A program made the translations under genes and the position numbers. Of a stretch of 64,000 bases of DNA, positions 1 through 11,745 are shown piece by piece (position 1 is the first letter of the stretch; each line of letters starts with the position of its first letter). The notes under the pieces were generated by a model. It had not been told where the DNA came from. It did no database searches and saw only the letters and a list, made by a program, of their open reading frames with translations. Origin of the DNA: Chrysoperla carnea (lineage: Eukaryota > Arthropoda > Insecta > Neuroptera > Chrysopidae); assembly GCF_905475395.1 (NCBI RefSeq), contig NC_058340.1, positions 53,608,181 through 53,672,180 of the forward strand, read 5' to 3'.

Positions 1-154
1 TTTTACATATATTCAAGACATTCACATAACTCCGAATTCACCTCGAATTTTTAATAATTAAATAATGAGTCCATGATTCAACTAAAAAAAAAATATGGAT
101 TTATTCAGAGATATGGTTTAAGTCAGTATTTGAAAATTTGTATGAACAGTATTA

Positions 155-531
155 TTATTCGCACCGTGTGTGAGTTTTATTGAAGGCGTTTCCATGGTAA
201 TGATACACTACTTTAATTATAGAATTGTACGAATGCATATATAATTGTATGGATTGAATTTATGACTTACATTGAAAATTTAATATTATTGTCTCACAAA
301 TTTAAATAAATAATTATGATAATCTACATTTGAAAAATAATATTTGTGCAATTTGATTTCTTATTTTCACAATTTTTAATGCATTAAGTTTAATTAATTT
401 CTATAAGATTAACATGTAAAGAACTGCAAATTAGTCATAACAGCCTACATTATCGCCAAAATTTTTCACTGGAAGCGCTGACATCGATTTTATTGTACCT
501 ACCATGACTACGCACACAACGAATAGCAAAA
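155..531. repeat. dispersed repeat, inverted copy of 6857-7238
   Basis: About 375 bp that reappear as a reverse complement at 6857-7238. The match runs from the stretch near 161 (gcaccgtgtgtgag) to the stretch near 525 (cacaacgaatagc), with small indels. No ORF lies inside. The copies could be terminal repeats of a large element or two independent insertions. The 6.3 kb between them has no recognisable transposase. Confidence 0.8.
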
Positions 532-1142
532 GTTAGAGAACTTAAAAAAATTGAAACCCATTTACGCCTGTGTTTAAGACCAAACTTTTTTTTCTCGAAA
601 ACAGTGAAAAGTCAATCGATTTAAAATTTTAAAGTGATTATTTTATGAATCAACCTTTCAGTACAAAAATTTTTGTAAATTCGGTATTAAGTATTTTGGA
701 AATGGGTAGCGAACCTCGTGTTTTTTTAAGTAAATTTTAGAAGCATATATTATGATTCTTATAAATAAGAATTTTAGAGAATACCCACTTAAATTTTAAG
801 TGACGTCAGTAAAAATGATCTTTTGAGACAAAATATTTATACTTCTAAACTTTTTTAAATACTTTCAATTTTAAAAATAATATTTTATGTATTGTAGGTA
901 ATTAATTCTTCAAGAATAAGAAAGAATCAAGTTTTAAAACCATTGAAATACTTAGTTTTTAGTAATAAAAATAAAAATTACCTTTATTTATTTAAACAAA
1001 AAGGCACTATAATCAATATAAAAATAACATTATATTAACCCACTAAGAAAATTGTTAAATAACACTTTGAAACAATAAAGAGTTGTTCTTGCATTCACAC
1101 CACACTTTAAAAAAAACAATTCACAACAAGTAAACGATGTAA
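532..1142. other. no recognisable feature
   Basis: A+T-rich sequence with homopolymer runs. I see no conserved ORF or repeat boundary. It directly precedes a candidate first coding exon and would hold that gene's upstream region. Confidence 0.5.
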
Positions 1143-1262
1143 ATGTTTTTTGATTTAAATAAACCGCGTCTTTACAACAATCAATTGTTTTCAAACATGG
1201 ATGATAATATGAATGAAGAACCAATCGGTGATGGAGACAACAAACACCACAAACGAACACAG
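1143..1262 (+). CDS. candidate first coding exon, unrecognised gene (exon A)
   Basis: An ATG opens 40 codons ending in CAG followed by a GTAACG donor, so the exon ends in phase 0. The peptide starts MFFDLNKPRLYNNQLFSNMD and continues acidic and then basic, ending KHHKRTQ. Composition is far less A+T-biased than the flanks. The opposite strand is also open here, but without an ATG or good splice sites, so I treat it as a shadow. I do not recognise the family. Compatible downstream exons on this strand are 3622-3672 (phase 0 to 0), 33277-33334 (0 to 1), 36066-36155 (1 to 1), 38226-38306 (1 to 1) and 38480-38516 (1 to 2). That they form one gene is inference from phase alone. Confidence 0.5.
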
Positions 1263-1854
1263 GTAACGTTTAAATAAAATAAATCGAATATATATTTATA
1301 ACATTGGTTTTATACTTCATCAATATTTAATTAACATAATTTATGTGAATATATATAAAAATTTTAATTTATCATAAATATTTTTTTTTATATTTAAATC
1401 AGTGTTGCTCTTTGTTTTTAGTTTTTTTTTTTTTTTGTATAGTTTAATAAAAAAATCTTATTTTTGTGTGTTTTAGTGTTGTTAAATCTCTGTTAACAGA
1501 GTCCAGTCAGTCACCAACAAACACTCTGTATGAAAAGTAATAATTGTCTGACTGCAAATGCTTAGCTAGTTTTTGTTGTTTAGTTTATAAAACTTTACTA
1601 TGTTAGTTATAATAGTAGTACTCAATAACATAACTATTATTATAATTAGTTTATATACTATTTGCTTTAATAGTTTAATCATTTCGCAGTAGGCCTGTGT
1701 CCCAAAAATTTTTATATTTATATTATCCAGCCCAAACATCATGTGAAATCAATTTTTGGATAACTTCAAGAGCTAGGCAAATATGAAGGATTTAAATGTT
1801 AAATAGAAAGGAAGGAAAATAGCTTGTAGTGACGTCATAGCTTGCGATTGCCGT
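1263..1854. other. noncoding, possible intron
   Basis: A+T-rich sequence with poly-T runs near 1383 and 1420. No ORF or recognised repeat is visible. It would be intronic if exons A and B belong together. Confidence 0.4.
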
Positions 1855-2330
1855 TAAAGATGTAACAAAGAAAAATGAAAGAAGCCCCTCGCATTTTGCT
1901 AAATTCTCATGGAATGTGTTTCTTAGGTGTCACATATCATTAGTAAGGCATGAGTTAGTGGTGCAAATGTTTCTATTTGTTAATAAACAATAAATTGGTA
2001 ATTCAATGGAACAGTTAATGTTAAAGTTGATTTACAAAATTAATAAATAGGCAACTTGAATTACGAATACGTTATACATGTATAATAGTTTTCGATTATT
2101 TGAAAAAAACTTAACACTTACGTCATACAAATTGCCTAATTGTTGATTTTTTAAGTGACCTTTAACATTGATCGTTTCATTGAATTAAAAATTTATCCTT
2201 TATTAACAAAAAGAAACATTTGCGCCACTAACTTATGCGTTAATAATGATATTTGACACCTAGGAAACACATTCCATGAGGTTTTAGCAAAATGCGAGCA
2301 GTTTCTTTCATTTTACTTGATTAGCCGATT
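1855..2330. repeat. foldback element
   Basis: The left arm (about 1855-2075) and right arm (about 2105-2330) are imperfect reverse complements. For example, the fragment near 1908 (tcatggaatgtgtttctta) is matched by the one near 2262 (aggaaacacattccatgag). The spacer is about 30 bp. A related fragment (gaggttttagcaaaatgc) recurs at 19371-19430, so this is a dispersed family. There is no coding capacity; it looks like a MITE or foldback transposon. Confidence 0.75.
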
Positions 2331-2776
2331 TTTGTAAGAAAGGGATAGATAAAATTATTTATTTGCTATGTTTAACAATCGATTAAAAAGATTGAAACAT
2401 AAAAACGAAAAATAACAAAAAATTCCGAAGCGATTCGATTGATACATAAAGTCAAATTATTATTTATTTGATTAAGAAAAATTTGTTCAAACAAAATCCT
2501 ACCGGGTTACCCATCGGAAACCTGCACTCTTACGTTCAGGAGCATTTTTTAAATGGGTTCATGCGAAAATAATATTCATGCTCAATGAAGGATTCTATGC
2601 ATTAAATTCGATATGACGCCAATAGTTTGCTTTGTTTACAAAAAGTGAGAGGTGAAAACTCTAAACAAGTATGCTGCTTTTAGAGAAAAATAAATATAAT
2701 TTCTCTTTGAAACTCTGCTTCGCAATTTGAGAAAGCAACGGAGTGTCACCATATATGACATGAAAATTGTGTAAAA

Positions 2777-3094
2777 TCAATACATAGTCGCAAAAAACAA
2801 AGTCGCTTCCAGTTATCTGTCTCTATGTCCCTATGTATGCTTCGATCTTTAAAACTACGCAACGGATATTGATACGATTTTTCAAATAGATTGATTGATT
2901 CAAGAGGAAGGTTTTTATATATAATACATGCATAATATAGTAGAGAAATAATAATATAAAAGATAATTTTAGAGCTTAAACGAAATTGTGAACAAAAGGA
3001 GGGTAAGTGACGGCATATGAAGTGAAGATTATAACACAATAATCTTCGTATTTGAAATTTAATTTCCCCAGCGAAGCGGGTAGTTTACTGCTAG
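2777..3094 (+). mobile_element. short non-autonomous Helitron-like element
   Basis: The 5' end is A|TC followed by a segment containing acaaagtcgctt, a Ctatgtccctatgtatgc stretch and then actacgcaacgga, close to the start of the minus-strand Helitron at 41465-41126. The 3' end contains gcgaagcgggta and stops in CTAG, followed by C rather than the usual T. About 318 bp with no ORF. The shared 5' region and CTAG end support a Helitron; the altered 3' flank suggests an old copy. Confidence 0.65.
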
Positions 3095-3621
3095 CCAAAG
3101 ATAACAACAAAAACATGAAAATTTATTTTGTTTCTTTATTTATTGTCTCATTACGTCATTAATGTTATTTATTTATTAAAAAAATTGTAAACGTTGAATG
3201 AATGAAATCATTTTATAAAATAAATTGAATAAAAATTGTCAACAATTTTATTCTTATCGAGTCTTAAAAAATAAATAATATTTGTATTTTATTATGAAAA
3301 TATTAATTTCTTTTATTAGTTCTTATTATGATTCAAGAGAAAATTATGTTTAGAATAAAATCATTATGATTAGTGGTGGCTCCATAAATTGAATTTAGAA
3401 TGGTTGGGGTCACGTGATTTTAAAAATATTAGTCAAGCATGTTCTAGAAATAAACTAATCAAAATTCGAGTTTGATTTGGCAATAAAAACTTTCTTTTTC
3501 TCAATTAAAAGTATTTTATAGGCTGAAATTGCACCTATTCCATCCCCATAGAATCCGTCACTGTTTATGAGGAAAAATAAGATAGTAATACGGTAAATTT
3601 TCAGTTAATATGTTCTTATAG
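3095..3621. other. no recognisable feature
   Basis: A+T-rich sequence. I see nothing beyond a slightly GC-richer patch near 3375-3420. Confidence 0.4.
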
Positions 3622-3672
3622 ATGGGACACCCGGAATTCTCTTGGCCGGTTGCTGTTCACTGCCCCACCCAG
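3622..3672 (+). CDS. GC-rich 51-nt exon-like island (exon B)
   Basis: An acceptor (ttcttatag) precedes 51 nt of markedly GC-rich sequence that ends CCCAG|GTATTA. All three frames are open. In the frame matching exon A (phase 0 at both ends) it reads MGHPEFSWPVAVHCPTQ. The sharp GC contrast with the surrounding A+T-rich DNA, bounded exactly by splice signals, is the main argument. I do not recognise the protein. It could instead be a repeat fragment that happens to be flanked by AG and GT. Confidence 0.45.
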
Positions 3673-3799
3673 GTATTATAAATATGGTAAAACCCTAAAA
3701 AACAATAGTTATCCGAAAATTTTTTGAAATATTCGATAATTTGTATTATAATTTATTATAATTATTCTAAGTAGTTGTATTATAATTTTTTAAATATTG

Positions 3800-3985
3800 T
3801 ATTATTGTAGTGAAAACATCGAAAATTGAAAATTTTGTTTAATTATTTAGCTTTCATTTTTTGGAAAACCAAGGCAGATATCGAAAAATTTTAGTCTTAT
3901 TTTTCGTCTAATAAAATTCATCATCACAGTTGAAAATAATATACAAATTATTTCAATCCTAAATCTAAGCTCGTACTACCTTAAT
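3800..3985 (-). repeat. family B repeat fragment
   Basis: Contains the family B core (gcagatatcgaaaaatttt, then a tttttcgtcta stretch) and ends at gctcgtactaccttaa. The same core occurs at 5735, 7945, 25622, 33985, 45190, 51165 and 58491. This copy is truncated at its left side. Confidence 0.75.
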
Positions 3986-4502
3986 ATTTAAATTCGCAAA
4001 AGTAAAGCATAGTGTGTAAGAATAATGATGCTATCAAAATAGACTATTTCTATTCACTGTTATTTTTTGTAAAAATGGCATTAAAAACACTCTCCCATAC
4101 TATGAGAAACTAAAAAAAGAAATAAAATTTATATATATCAGAAAGAATCTACTGCGATGATGATGAATAAATTTTGTATGTTTGTAAAATTCCAAACTAC
4201 AATTGCAAACATTATAAATTGTTGTGTTCTCTTTAAAATTCAACAAACACAACAAACGCAACAGTGGAAAGAGAAGTGGTTCTTTATGAATCAGACACTG
4301 GCAGTAAGTAGTTGGTTGTTGCTGTAATGATATGTGCAATTTATATGATAATGTGCAATGGTTTTTGAAATACATATTATAATTTAAAGCTTCCAAATAT
4401 ATCAAAAAGTTAAACAAACAAGCCAAAGTGGATTTGACATTTAGAGGTCAGACTAATAACTTTCTGATTCAATACATTTATTTTGATTTCAATGCTAAGA
4501 CT
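3986..4502. other. no recognisable feature
   Basis: A+T-rich. A minus-strand frame is open across 4100-4426, but it has no ATG, no bias and no similarity I can name, so I take it as noise. Confidence 0.4.
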
Positions 4503-4958
4503 TCAATATAAGTAAGTTGCTTCCGCCTGTCTGACCCTAATCCCTATGTATGATCTTTAAAATTACGCAACGGATTTTGATGCGGTTTTTTAGTGTTTCA
4601 AGAGGATGACTTTTATCTAGAATGCATATTTGCATAATATAGTAGAGTAAGAAGTTGAAATAAGAGTTGAAAGGAATATGCTTCAAAAAGTTAAAAAGTT
4701 GTGCATGGAATAAGCTCAAAAATTGGCAAGATATACAACCAGCTTCGAGGATTGTTTTTATCTATTTTTAACCATCGGGGGTGTAAAGGTGTAACGAGAA
4801 AGTGGGGAAAAGAATAATCGAATATTTTCAAATATACCCAAATGGGGTATCAAATAAAAGAGCGTGACGTTTACATTACAAAACTGCAACCCCTACGCGA
4901 AGGGATATGAGGAGAGGGGTGAAAGTTAGGATGTTGTCCAGCAAAGCGAGTAGTTAAT
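4503..4958 (+). mobile_element. degenerate Helitron-like element
   Basis: Shares with 2777-3094 and 41126-41465 the segments ctatgtatgatctttaaaa and attacgcaacggattttg, followed by a gcggttttttag stretch, and an end resembling gcaaagcgagtagttaatag in which the terminal CTAG has decayed to ATAG. It is longer than the other copies, probably because of an internal insertion. Confidence 0.55.
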
Positions 4959-5734
4959 AGTTTTCTTAAAAACTGTGTATTTTAAGGAAAAAAAATACTT
5001 TTGATAATTGTTAAACATAAAGTTTTCTACTGTTCTGTATATTCCCAATCTTTCGCATTTACGGAAAAATGGATATTTAAATAAAATTTTCAGCAGTTTT
5101 ATAAAATTTATTAAAAAACTATGCACTTTAGGAAAAAACACTCCGATTTAAAGTTTTAAAGCGCAAATTTTTCAATCGATGTGTATATATTAGTTTTTCC
5201 GGTTAATAATTTTCACCACTAGAAGGCGGAAAACAAACATAAGTGCGGAAAAAAAGGGCATAGATGACGGAAAACAAACATACATATATGTATATAAATA
5301 TATATATAAACATTATACATACAAAAGTATGGTAGTACTTTTACAAACATGTATGTATGTCTATATATAAAAATCGATCGGAAATTTTACGCCCGATAAC
5401 TTTGGGCTGGCCTTTTTTTGACTCTAAAATGCACAGTTTTCGTTTAAATTTCAAAAATAGAGTAAACATGTGGAAAATAGGTCTCTAAAAAAAAGTAATG
5501 GGTAATCTAAAAAAAAGTAATCTAAAATTTCAGTAAATCATATTGAATTTTATCTAACTTGATGGCAGTATAAATTACCTACACAAAAATTTGAAAAAAA
5601 TGTACAAATTTAGTTTCATAATAAAAATATGTAATTTTTATCACTTATCTAACAGTGTGAAACGTTTGCGTGATGTGTACACATCATTGTCACTCACATA
5701 GAACAAATATGACGGAGTTGGTTACATCTTAGAC
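4959..5734. other. low-complexity A+T-rich stretch
   Basis: Includes a TA/TATG-rich stretch at about 5278-5370. No gene is visible. Confidence 0.4.
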
Positions 5735-6240
5735 CGAATAGACGAGTAAACGAAAAATAACAATACAATTTTTCGATATCTATCTTGGTTTTCGAAATAT
5801 CGAAAGCTAAATAACAAAATTTTCGATATTTTGAAAATTACTCCAAATATCGAAAGATTTTATTCTTACTTTTCGAATTATATTTTCCTTTTCAAGTTAT
5901 AGCTTAATTCACCATCAAAATTGAAAAAATATATATATTTTTTAAATTTGTGTTCCCACTACTGTACTCATACATCCTTAATTAGTTGGGCACAACGGGT
6001 TTTTTTTGTTTTCAATAATTTATAAAGGTTTTAGCTTTAATTAAAATAGTTTTTTTTAATTTCCACCGACTAGTTTTGGATAAATCTATGAAAACATATC
6101 ATCCATCTACCGTTTTACCATAAGACCAATGTTAAATTTGAAGTTATTAATTGATTTAGACTTAGTCCAACTTCATATAAAAAAAAAATCAAACCTTTAA
6201 TCCAAAATTGCCCTGGCGCTCGTACATCCTTTAACTACTA
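5735..6240 (+). repeat. family B repeat, near full length
   Basis: Runs from the cgatatc/cgaaatatcgaaagc region through a segment with gtgttcccactactg and ends near ggcgctcgtacatccttt. It aligns by eye with 33985-34495 and 45190-45770 in the same orientation and with 25622-26160 reversed. No ORF. Confidence 0.75.
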
Positions 6241-6856
6241 AAGTACTAACTATATTAATTATTTATACCTGCGTATTGTTTTAATCAAAATAATATTGCA
6301 TTTGTAATATCTATTAGTTTATTTAGTAGTGTAATTATCCATAAGCTGCACGTGTTTCTTTTCATGAACAATGCTAAATTATTATCCAAAGGTAACAATT
6401 TAGTATTTCCTTTTTATAATGTATGCATATAATATAGTATCAAGGGTAACTAAATCCAAAAGATTTTTATGAATTAAATCGAATTAAAAAACCTTGCATG
6501 GCTAAGTTGTTTTTAATTATAAACTTTTTTTTTTAAGTATTCATTGCATATTATTAAAAATAGGTATAGCATTAAATTTAATTTGCTTATAATTATTAGT
6601 TTGGAAAATAGATAAAGTTTCCATAGGGCACGAAGTCCAGAAAGATTTTGTATCACCGAATTTTATGATTTGTCTATCAATATTTGACTGGTTACTGAAA
6701 AGCATTTCAGATTATAAAATAATATCCATATAGAGTCCATAAAAAGTGATTTTTTTTATATTATGTTTTTTATAAAATACAAATACTGGATTGAAATAGC
6801 TCATCGATTTAAATGAGCCAAAACTAAATAGGTTTGGTATCTATGGTAGAGTAAAA
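6241..6856. other. no recognisable feature
   Basis: A+T-rich sequence without ORFs or recognised repeats. Confidence 0.4.
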
Positions 6857-7238
6857 GCTGTATTCGTTGTGTTCGTAGTCATGGTAGGGACAATAAAATC
6901 GATGCCAGCGCTTCCAGTGAAAAATTTTGGCGTTAAAGGGGGCTGTTATTACTAATTTGCAGTTCTTTACATGTTAATGTTATAGAAATGTCAAATTAAA
7001 ATTATTGTAAAACACGAATTAATTAAACTTAATGCATTAAAAATTGTGAAAATAAGAAATCAAATTGCACAAATATTATTTTTTAAATGTAAATTATCAT
7101 AATTATTTATTTAAAGTGAGACAATAATATTAAATTTTCAATGTAAGTCTTAAATGCAATCCATACAATTATATATGCATCCATACAATTCTATAAATAA
7201 AGTATCGTTACCATGGAAACTCACGCACGGAGCGAATA
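6857..7238. repeat. inverted partner of 155-531
   Basis: Reverse complement of 155-531 with scattered differences, including a small local duplication (ccatacaatt occurs twice near 7165-7190) absent from the other copy. Confidence 0.8.
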
Positions 7239-7421
7239 GCCATATTTTGGATCAGGCCATTCATCAGTCATTATATTAAAGATATGGCCGAACAAAAATT
7301 TAAATTGTATTGACTTAACTCTTCCATGACAAACTTTAATAGTTACTATTTTTTTATCTCATCAACGACAACCAATCCAAACCGTTTTCGATTACGTGAT
7401 AGCAGCTAAAAATATGATTTA

Positions 7422-7942
7422 AACTTGATCCGATCATATTAGAATTTTTTTGAAACTCACTAATATAGGGTCATTCTTTTCAGCTGTGATGTCAATTTTT
7501 CGATAGCTATCACTTATGTGCTTAATTCCAGAACTAGGAATCCACTATCTTGAAACCTATTAAAGCTAGGTTAATTTTGATCACAAATTTGAAAAGTATG
7601 ACCCAAATTAGGTAGGATTACATACTTGGTTTATCAAAATTGAATAAAATTTGAATGTGATAGGGCAAAAATAAAATTATTGGATTCTGATGACGACATA
7701 AAGTTAAAAAAATTAGGTTTTTTGATAACACAGGCAAATATGATCCGATCTTATTGGAATTTTTTTTGAAACCCACTAATTTTGGGTCATTGTTTTCAGC
7801 TGTGATGTCAGTTTTTCGTTAGCTATCACTTATGTGCTTCATTCCGGGACCAGGACTCCACATTCTTGAAACCTATTAGAGCTAGGGTAAATTTGGATTA
7901 CATACTTGGTTGATCAAAATTTAATAAAATTTGGATGTGATA
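7422..7942. repeat. imperfect tandem duplication, period about 313 bp
   Basis: Two direct units, about 7422-7664 and 7735-7942. Both carry the motifs cagctgtgatgtca, agctatcacttatgtgctt, cttgaaacctatta and tacatacttggtt in the same order. No coding frame persists in either. Confidence 0.75.
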
Positions 7943-7944
7943 GT

Positions 7945-8235
7945 CTTAGTGGAAACACAAATTCAAAAAAATATATAATTCAATTTTGATTTTTGATTCA
8001 GAGTTAAGTTATAACTTGACAATATAAGACGAAAAGTAAGAATAAAATTTTTCGTTATCAGTTGTAATTATCAGCTTTCAATATTTCGAAAACAAGGCAG
8101 ATACCGAAAAAATTTTATTATTATTTTTCGTCTACATTCATAAAGTTATAACAAAATTCATTATCAAAGTTAAAAATAAGGTGAAAATAATTTCAACTCT
8201 AAGTCTAAAATTTCCTTGGCGCTCGTACTACCTTA
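7945..8235 (-). repeat. family B repeat
   Basis: Has the family core (ttcgaaaacaaggcagatac) and ends gcgctcgtactaccttacc. The terminal TTAA seen in other copies is altered here. Confidence 0.7.
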
Positions 8236-8649
8236 CCTAACAACTAAAAAAATTATTTAGTAGTTTAAAAAGACTATGGCAAATACATTCATACATCAAA
8301 AACCGGTTTCGTGAACCTAACAGGTAAGAAAATTTTGATATTTATATTCACAAAAATTGTAACTTTATTACAATCAATAATAATAAAATAAAAAAATGTG
8401 GTCAAGACAACCTTAAACTGATTATTGATTAAGCAAATTTTCGTAAAATTCGAACCTGAGGAGGGCAGCACATTTGTTATAGCTAAAAATTTTAAAATTA
8501 TCATTTTTTTAAATTACTGGGTATCAGAAATAAGATATATTTTGCGCGCCCGTGAATGTAGATAATTCGGCATTCTTTAAATCATTGGCATAGCATAATT
8601 TTCGCAGGAAACACATCGTCTGCCACGTTACAAGTTACCCCTAACGATT
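8236..8649. other. no recognisable feature
   Basis: A+T-rich. A minus-strand 71-codon open frame at 8289-8504 shows nothing recognisable. Confidence 0.4.
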
Positions 8650-8975
8650 AGGTAGGAAAATGGCTTTCTATGAAACTTTTTCAAACCGGCCCCAAAATGT
8701 TCTTCGGATCGTTCTGATTAAAAGCTCTCACGGCCACAAAATGTTTGAACGAGTAGTTTTAGAGTTATATTCAATAAATGTATAGCTTGTAATATAAAAT
8801 GTGTAGGTTTGATCGCTCGTAGCTCGAAAACTGTCCGTTAAAAAATTTTGTGGTCGCTTTTGATCAGTACAATCCAAAAGACATTTTGATCAGAGGTTTT
8901 AATCAGAACGATTGGAAGAATATTTTGGGGGCGTTTGAGCACAGAAAGCCATTTTCTTATCCAATCGTGCGGGAT
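8650..8975. repeat. foldback element
   Basis: The left arm near 8655-8725 (gaaaatggctttctat, then ccccaaaatgttcttc) is the reverse complement of the right arm near 8896-8965 (gaagaatattttgggg, then agaaagccattttc). This explains the open frame at 8850-9116, which starts with GTG inside the right arm. Confidence 0.7.
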
Positions 8976-9814
8976 CCTTTACAAAAGTATATACAATGTA
9001 ACAGAAACGATCGTAATACAAAGGAAAATTTTTGTTTGCAAGAAAGTCCATTCTTAGAAATTTTTGAAAATGAAAAAATCGAATCCAGTAATTTTGTAAA
9101 TAGAATTAAAGAATGATTTTGGTCGAATCTATCAATGTTTAGATAATTTTTTGACTGAACCTTTCATATACACATATAGAAATCTTATGTCTTTGGCTTT
9201 GAAGGTATTATATATTTAGTATCTCCTTGGTCTGAGGGCTAAAGTTTTTGCTATTACATGTCATCATTGTTGTCTGCATTATTCCTGCGACTTTAAGCTA
9301 GGATTAGCAAAGCTAGCAGCATGACATCATATATTTAGAAACAGAGGCACAGTCGTATAAACTTGATATAGGTAGGTATCTCATCCACTTATATTAACTG
9401 TATTTCAAAAAATAATAAATGTTATAAACTTATTCAATAACTTTCACTTGTGTTTAGTAAAGAAACACACTAAAACTTATTCATAATAATATATAACAGC
9501 TCCACATCATTTTTTTAAAAGTCCAATGAACTTAAATAACTTCTTCGCATCTTTCAAAAAATTTATTAGAAATAAGGTATATAATATAATACATATGTGA
9601 TCTGATAAATGTCTAGTTATATACTCATCATATTATATCACTGCAGTTCAGATTATAGAATCGACTAGACAATGAAGATTTTAAAAAATGGTTAAGATAT
9701 TCCTCCTTCTCTTACGCGTGGATTTGTGAACATACTTTAGTTAGATAAAGCACTCGCATCATAGATAGTAAAGGTCCCTTATCAGCTACACATCTGTCTA
9801 CACATGTAGACAAA
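8976..9814. other. no recognisable feature
   Basis: Mixed A+T-rich sequence without a supportable gene or repeat. Confidence 0.4.
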
Positions 9815-10350
9815 GAAATAAAGCACTAAAGAAACTGTCGATTTTGTGAGCAGTAAGACGGATGGAGATGACGAACTTTGTGAACAAAATTGATGAAGGA
9901 GAAATGAAAAATAGGAAAAACTGGAAACTAAATATCGATGGAAATGAGTCTAATTTTGTTTTTGGGGCCGCTGGATTCGTATATCAATACAAAAATGGCC
10001 CCCAAAGTAACTAGTACCCAGGGCGGCCAATATACACCTCGTTTCTTGGAGTTATCCGCTGAACACGAATATCACGCAATATTCCCTCGAAGTACCCAGG
10101 GTGGGTGAAAGGAGGACACCCAGGGACGAAATACATTACATATTCTCGTAAGACTGCCCTAAAACCCCCGAGTAACAAAATTAGACTAATTTCCATCCAT
10201 ATCTAGTTTCCAATTTGTCCAACTTTTCACTTCTCCCTCGTCAGTTATGTTCAAAAAGTTTGTAGTCGCCCCCACTACATATCGATTTTATAAAACCGTA
10301 TTCCTATCTGTCTTACTGCTCCCGAGATCGACAGTTCTTTGATTTATTTC
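9815..10350. repeat. foldback element with GC-rich loop
   Basis: Arms 9815-9968 and 10165-10350 are imperfect reverse complements. For example, actgtcgattttgtgagcag on the left pairs with the right-hand stretch ctgctcccgagatcgacagt. The central 200 bp are GC-rich and contain two copies of agtacccagggyggg. The 61-codon minus frame at 10011-10196 falls in this loop and is not a believable gene. Confidence 0.75.
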
Positions 10351-11183
10351 TTCGATTAATTGTCATCGATAAATATAAATTTTATATCAAAAATAATATA
10401 TCAATTATAGTTGAAACAGAAAATTAAATCCTAAGGTAGAATTTTCGTTGTAAATACTATCGTAAAATATACCTATGTATACATCCTGCAAGAAAATAAA
10501 AGATTAAGCGTGAAATAAATAATTAATCGATTATTTTGTTGTAGAGTGTATACATATATCTTATTTTGGTTTTATCATGTTTTGATTTATTGATTTTAGT
10601 TTTATGGGTTTAATGCTACTGAAGAAGATTGCTAAAGTAGTTAATACCGGTCAAGGCTAATTATTTTTTTTAAATAAACAAAGGGAATATAATTGAATGG
10701 GATTTCGCGGAAAATATACGTCTATCAATTCAAAATTTTTCTAATTTCGGCATAAGTTAAGTTAAAAAAACAAGCTGTATAAATTTCTACGAACTAACTA
10801 TCGAACTATTCAATTAGAGTATTTCGAGTCGGACACACTGTATTTCATAGTATTATGCAAACCAGAGTATAAAGTCTAGATAGCTAATAATATAAACATA
10901 AGCTATTAAATTTCTAACTATCCTTCAGCGTTTTTGGTTGCCATGAGTAAAATTATTAAAACTTTATTATTAAATATAATCTGTTTTCTATAAGCATGTA
11001 TACAGGATGTTTTGTTTAAGTTGGCATGTACTCGAAACTTAAAAAGTAAAATGAAATTTAAACAAATGAAATTCTATGAATTCTATTAAAATCTCACTCA
11101 GCTTCATAGCTGATAAGAGATAGAAGAGCGCTTTAAATTAGAATATTATACCTTATTAATGATATTTTTCAAAAATCGCATAG
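10351..11183. other. no recognisable feature
   Basis: A+T-rich. A short ctatacaggatg-type motif at about 11000 resembles ends of other insect repeats, but nothing more can be defined. Confidence 0.35.
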
Positions 11184-11745
11184 TTAAGGTAGTTCCTCCG
11201 CGACAGTCCAGTCAAAAAGTTTTGGACTAATACTATCATTCAGTGCATTAACTGTGCTATGACTATTATACATATACCATATATTATTTTCACAAGACTG
11301 TAGTTACACACTAATTTATCTCCTATACGTATACACACACATACTATGATATATAACTTTAACATTAGTCTTCATATCCTTTCCACAAAAAAACATCGCT
11401 AAAACGAGTTATTTATTTAAGTATTTTATCGAAACTATATGGTAAATAAATTTTATTTTTTTTATATATTTTCTAAATATAGTATTCTACATTATATTAG
11501 TTTTTCATAGAGATGGTGAACGTCATTCATTGATAAATAAATATAATATTTGTAAATTTGTGTATTTTTATACGCTTCTCCCATGTACACGTACAAATTG
11601 CGTCACTTTTAATTGCTAATATCTCATGTATGGCATGGTAAATCATCTTCTAATTTTAACAGCATGTGTATTATGAATTAAATATTTTATATTCTGAGTT
11701 TTGAGAAATTCTTGAAATATCACTTTCGTGTAGGTACTACCTTAA
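11184..11745. mobile_element. TTAA-flanked MITE, copy 1 (562 bp)
   Basis: Starts TTAAGGTAGTTCCTCCG and ends GTAGGTACTACCTTAA, so the ends form a terminal inverted repeat with TTAA on both sides. A nearly identical 549-bp copy lies at 21685-22233. No ORF long enough for a transposase. A TTAA target with inverted ends fits piggyBac-type non-autonomous elements; assignment to that superfamily is inference, since the ends are not the canonical piggyBac sequence. Confidence 0.85.

Noticed and set aside
1030..1260. 76-codon minus-strand frame rich in cysteine
   Set aside because: Starts with GTG, lacks splice or start signals, and is antisense to the better supported exon at 1143-1262.
8850..9116. 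88-codon plus-strand frame
   Set aside because: Starts with GTG and its first third is the right arm of a foldback element at 8650-8975.
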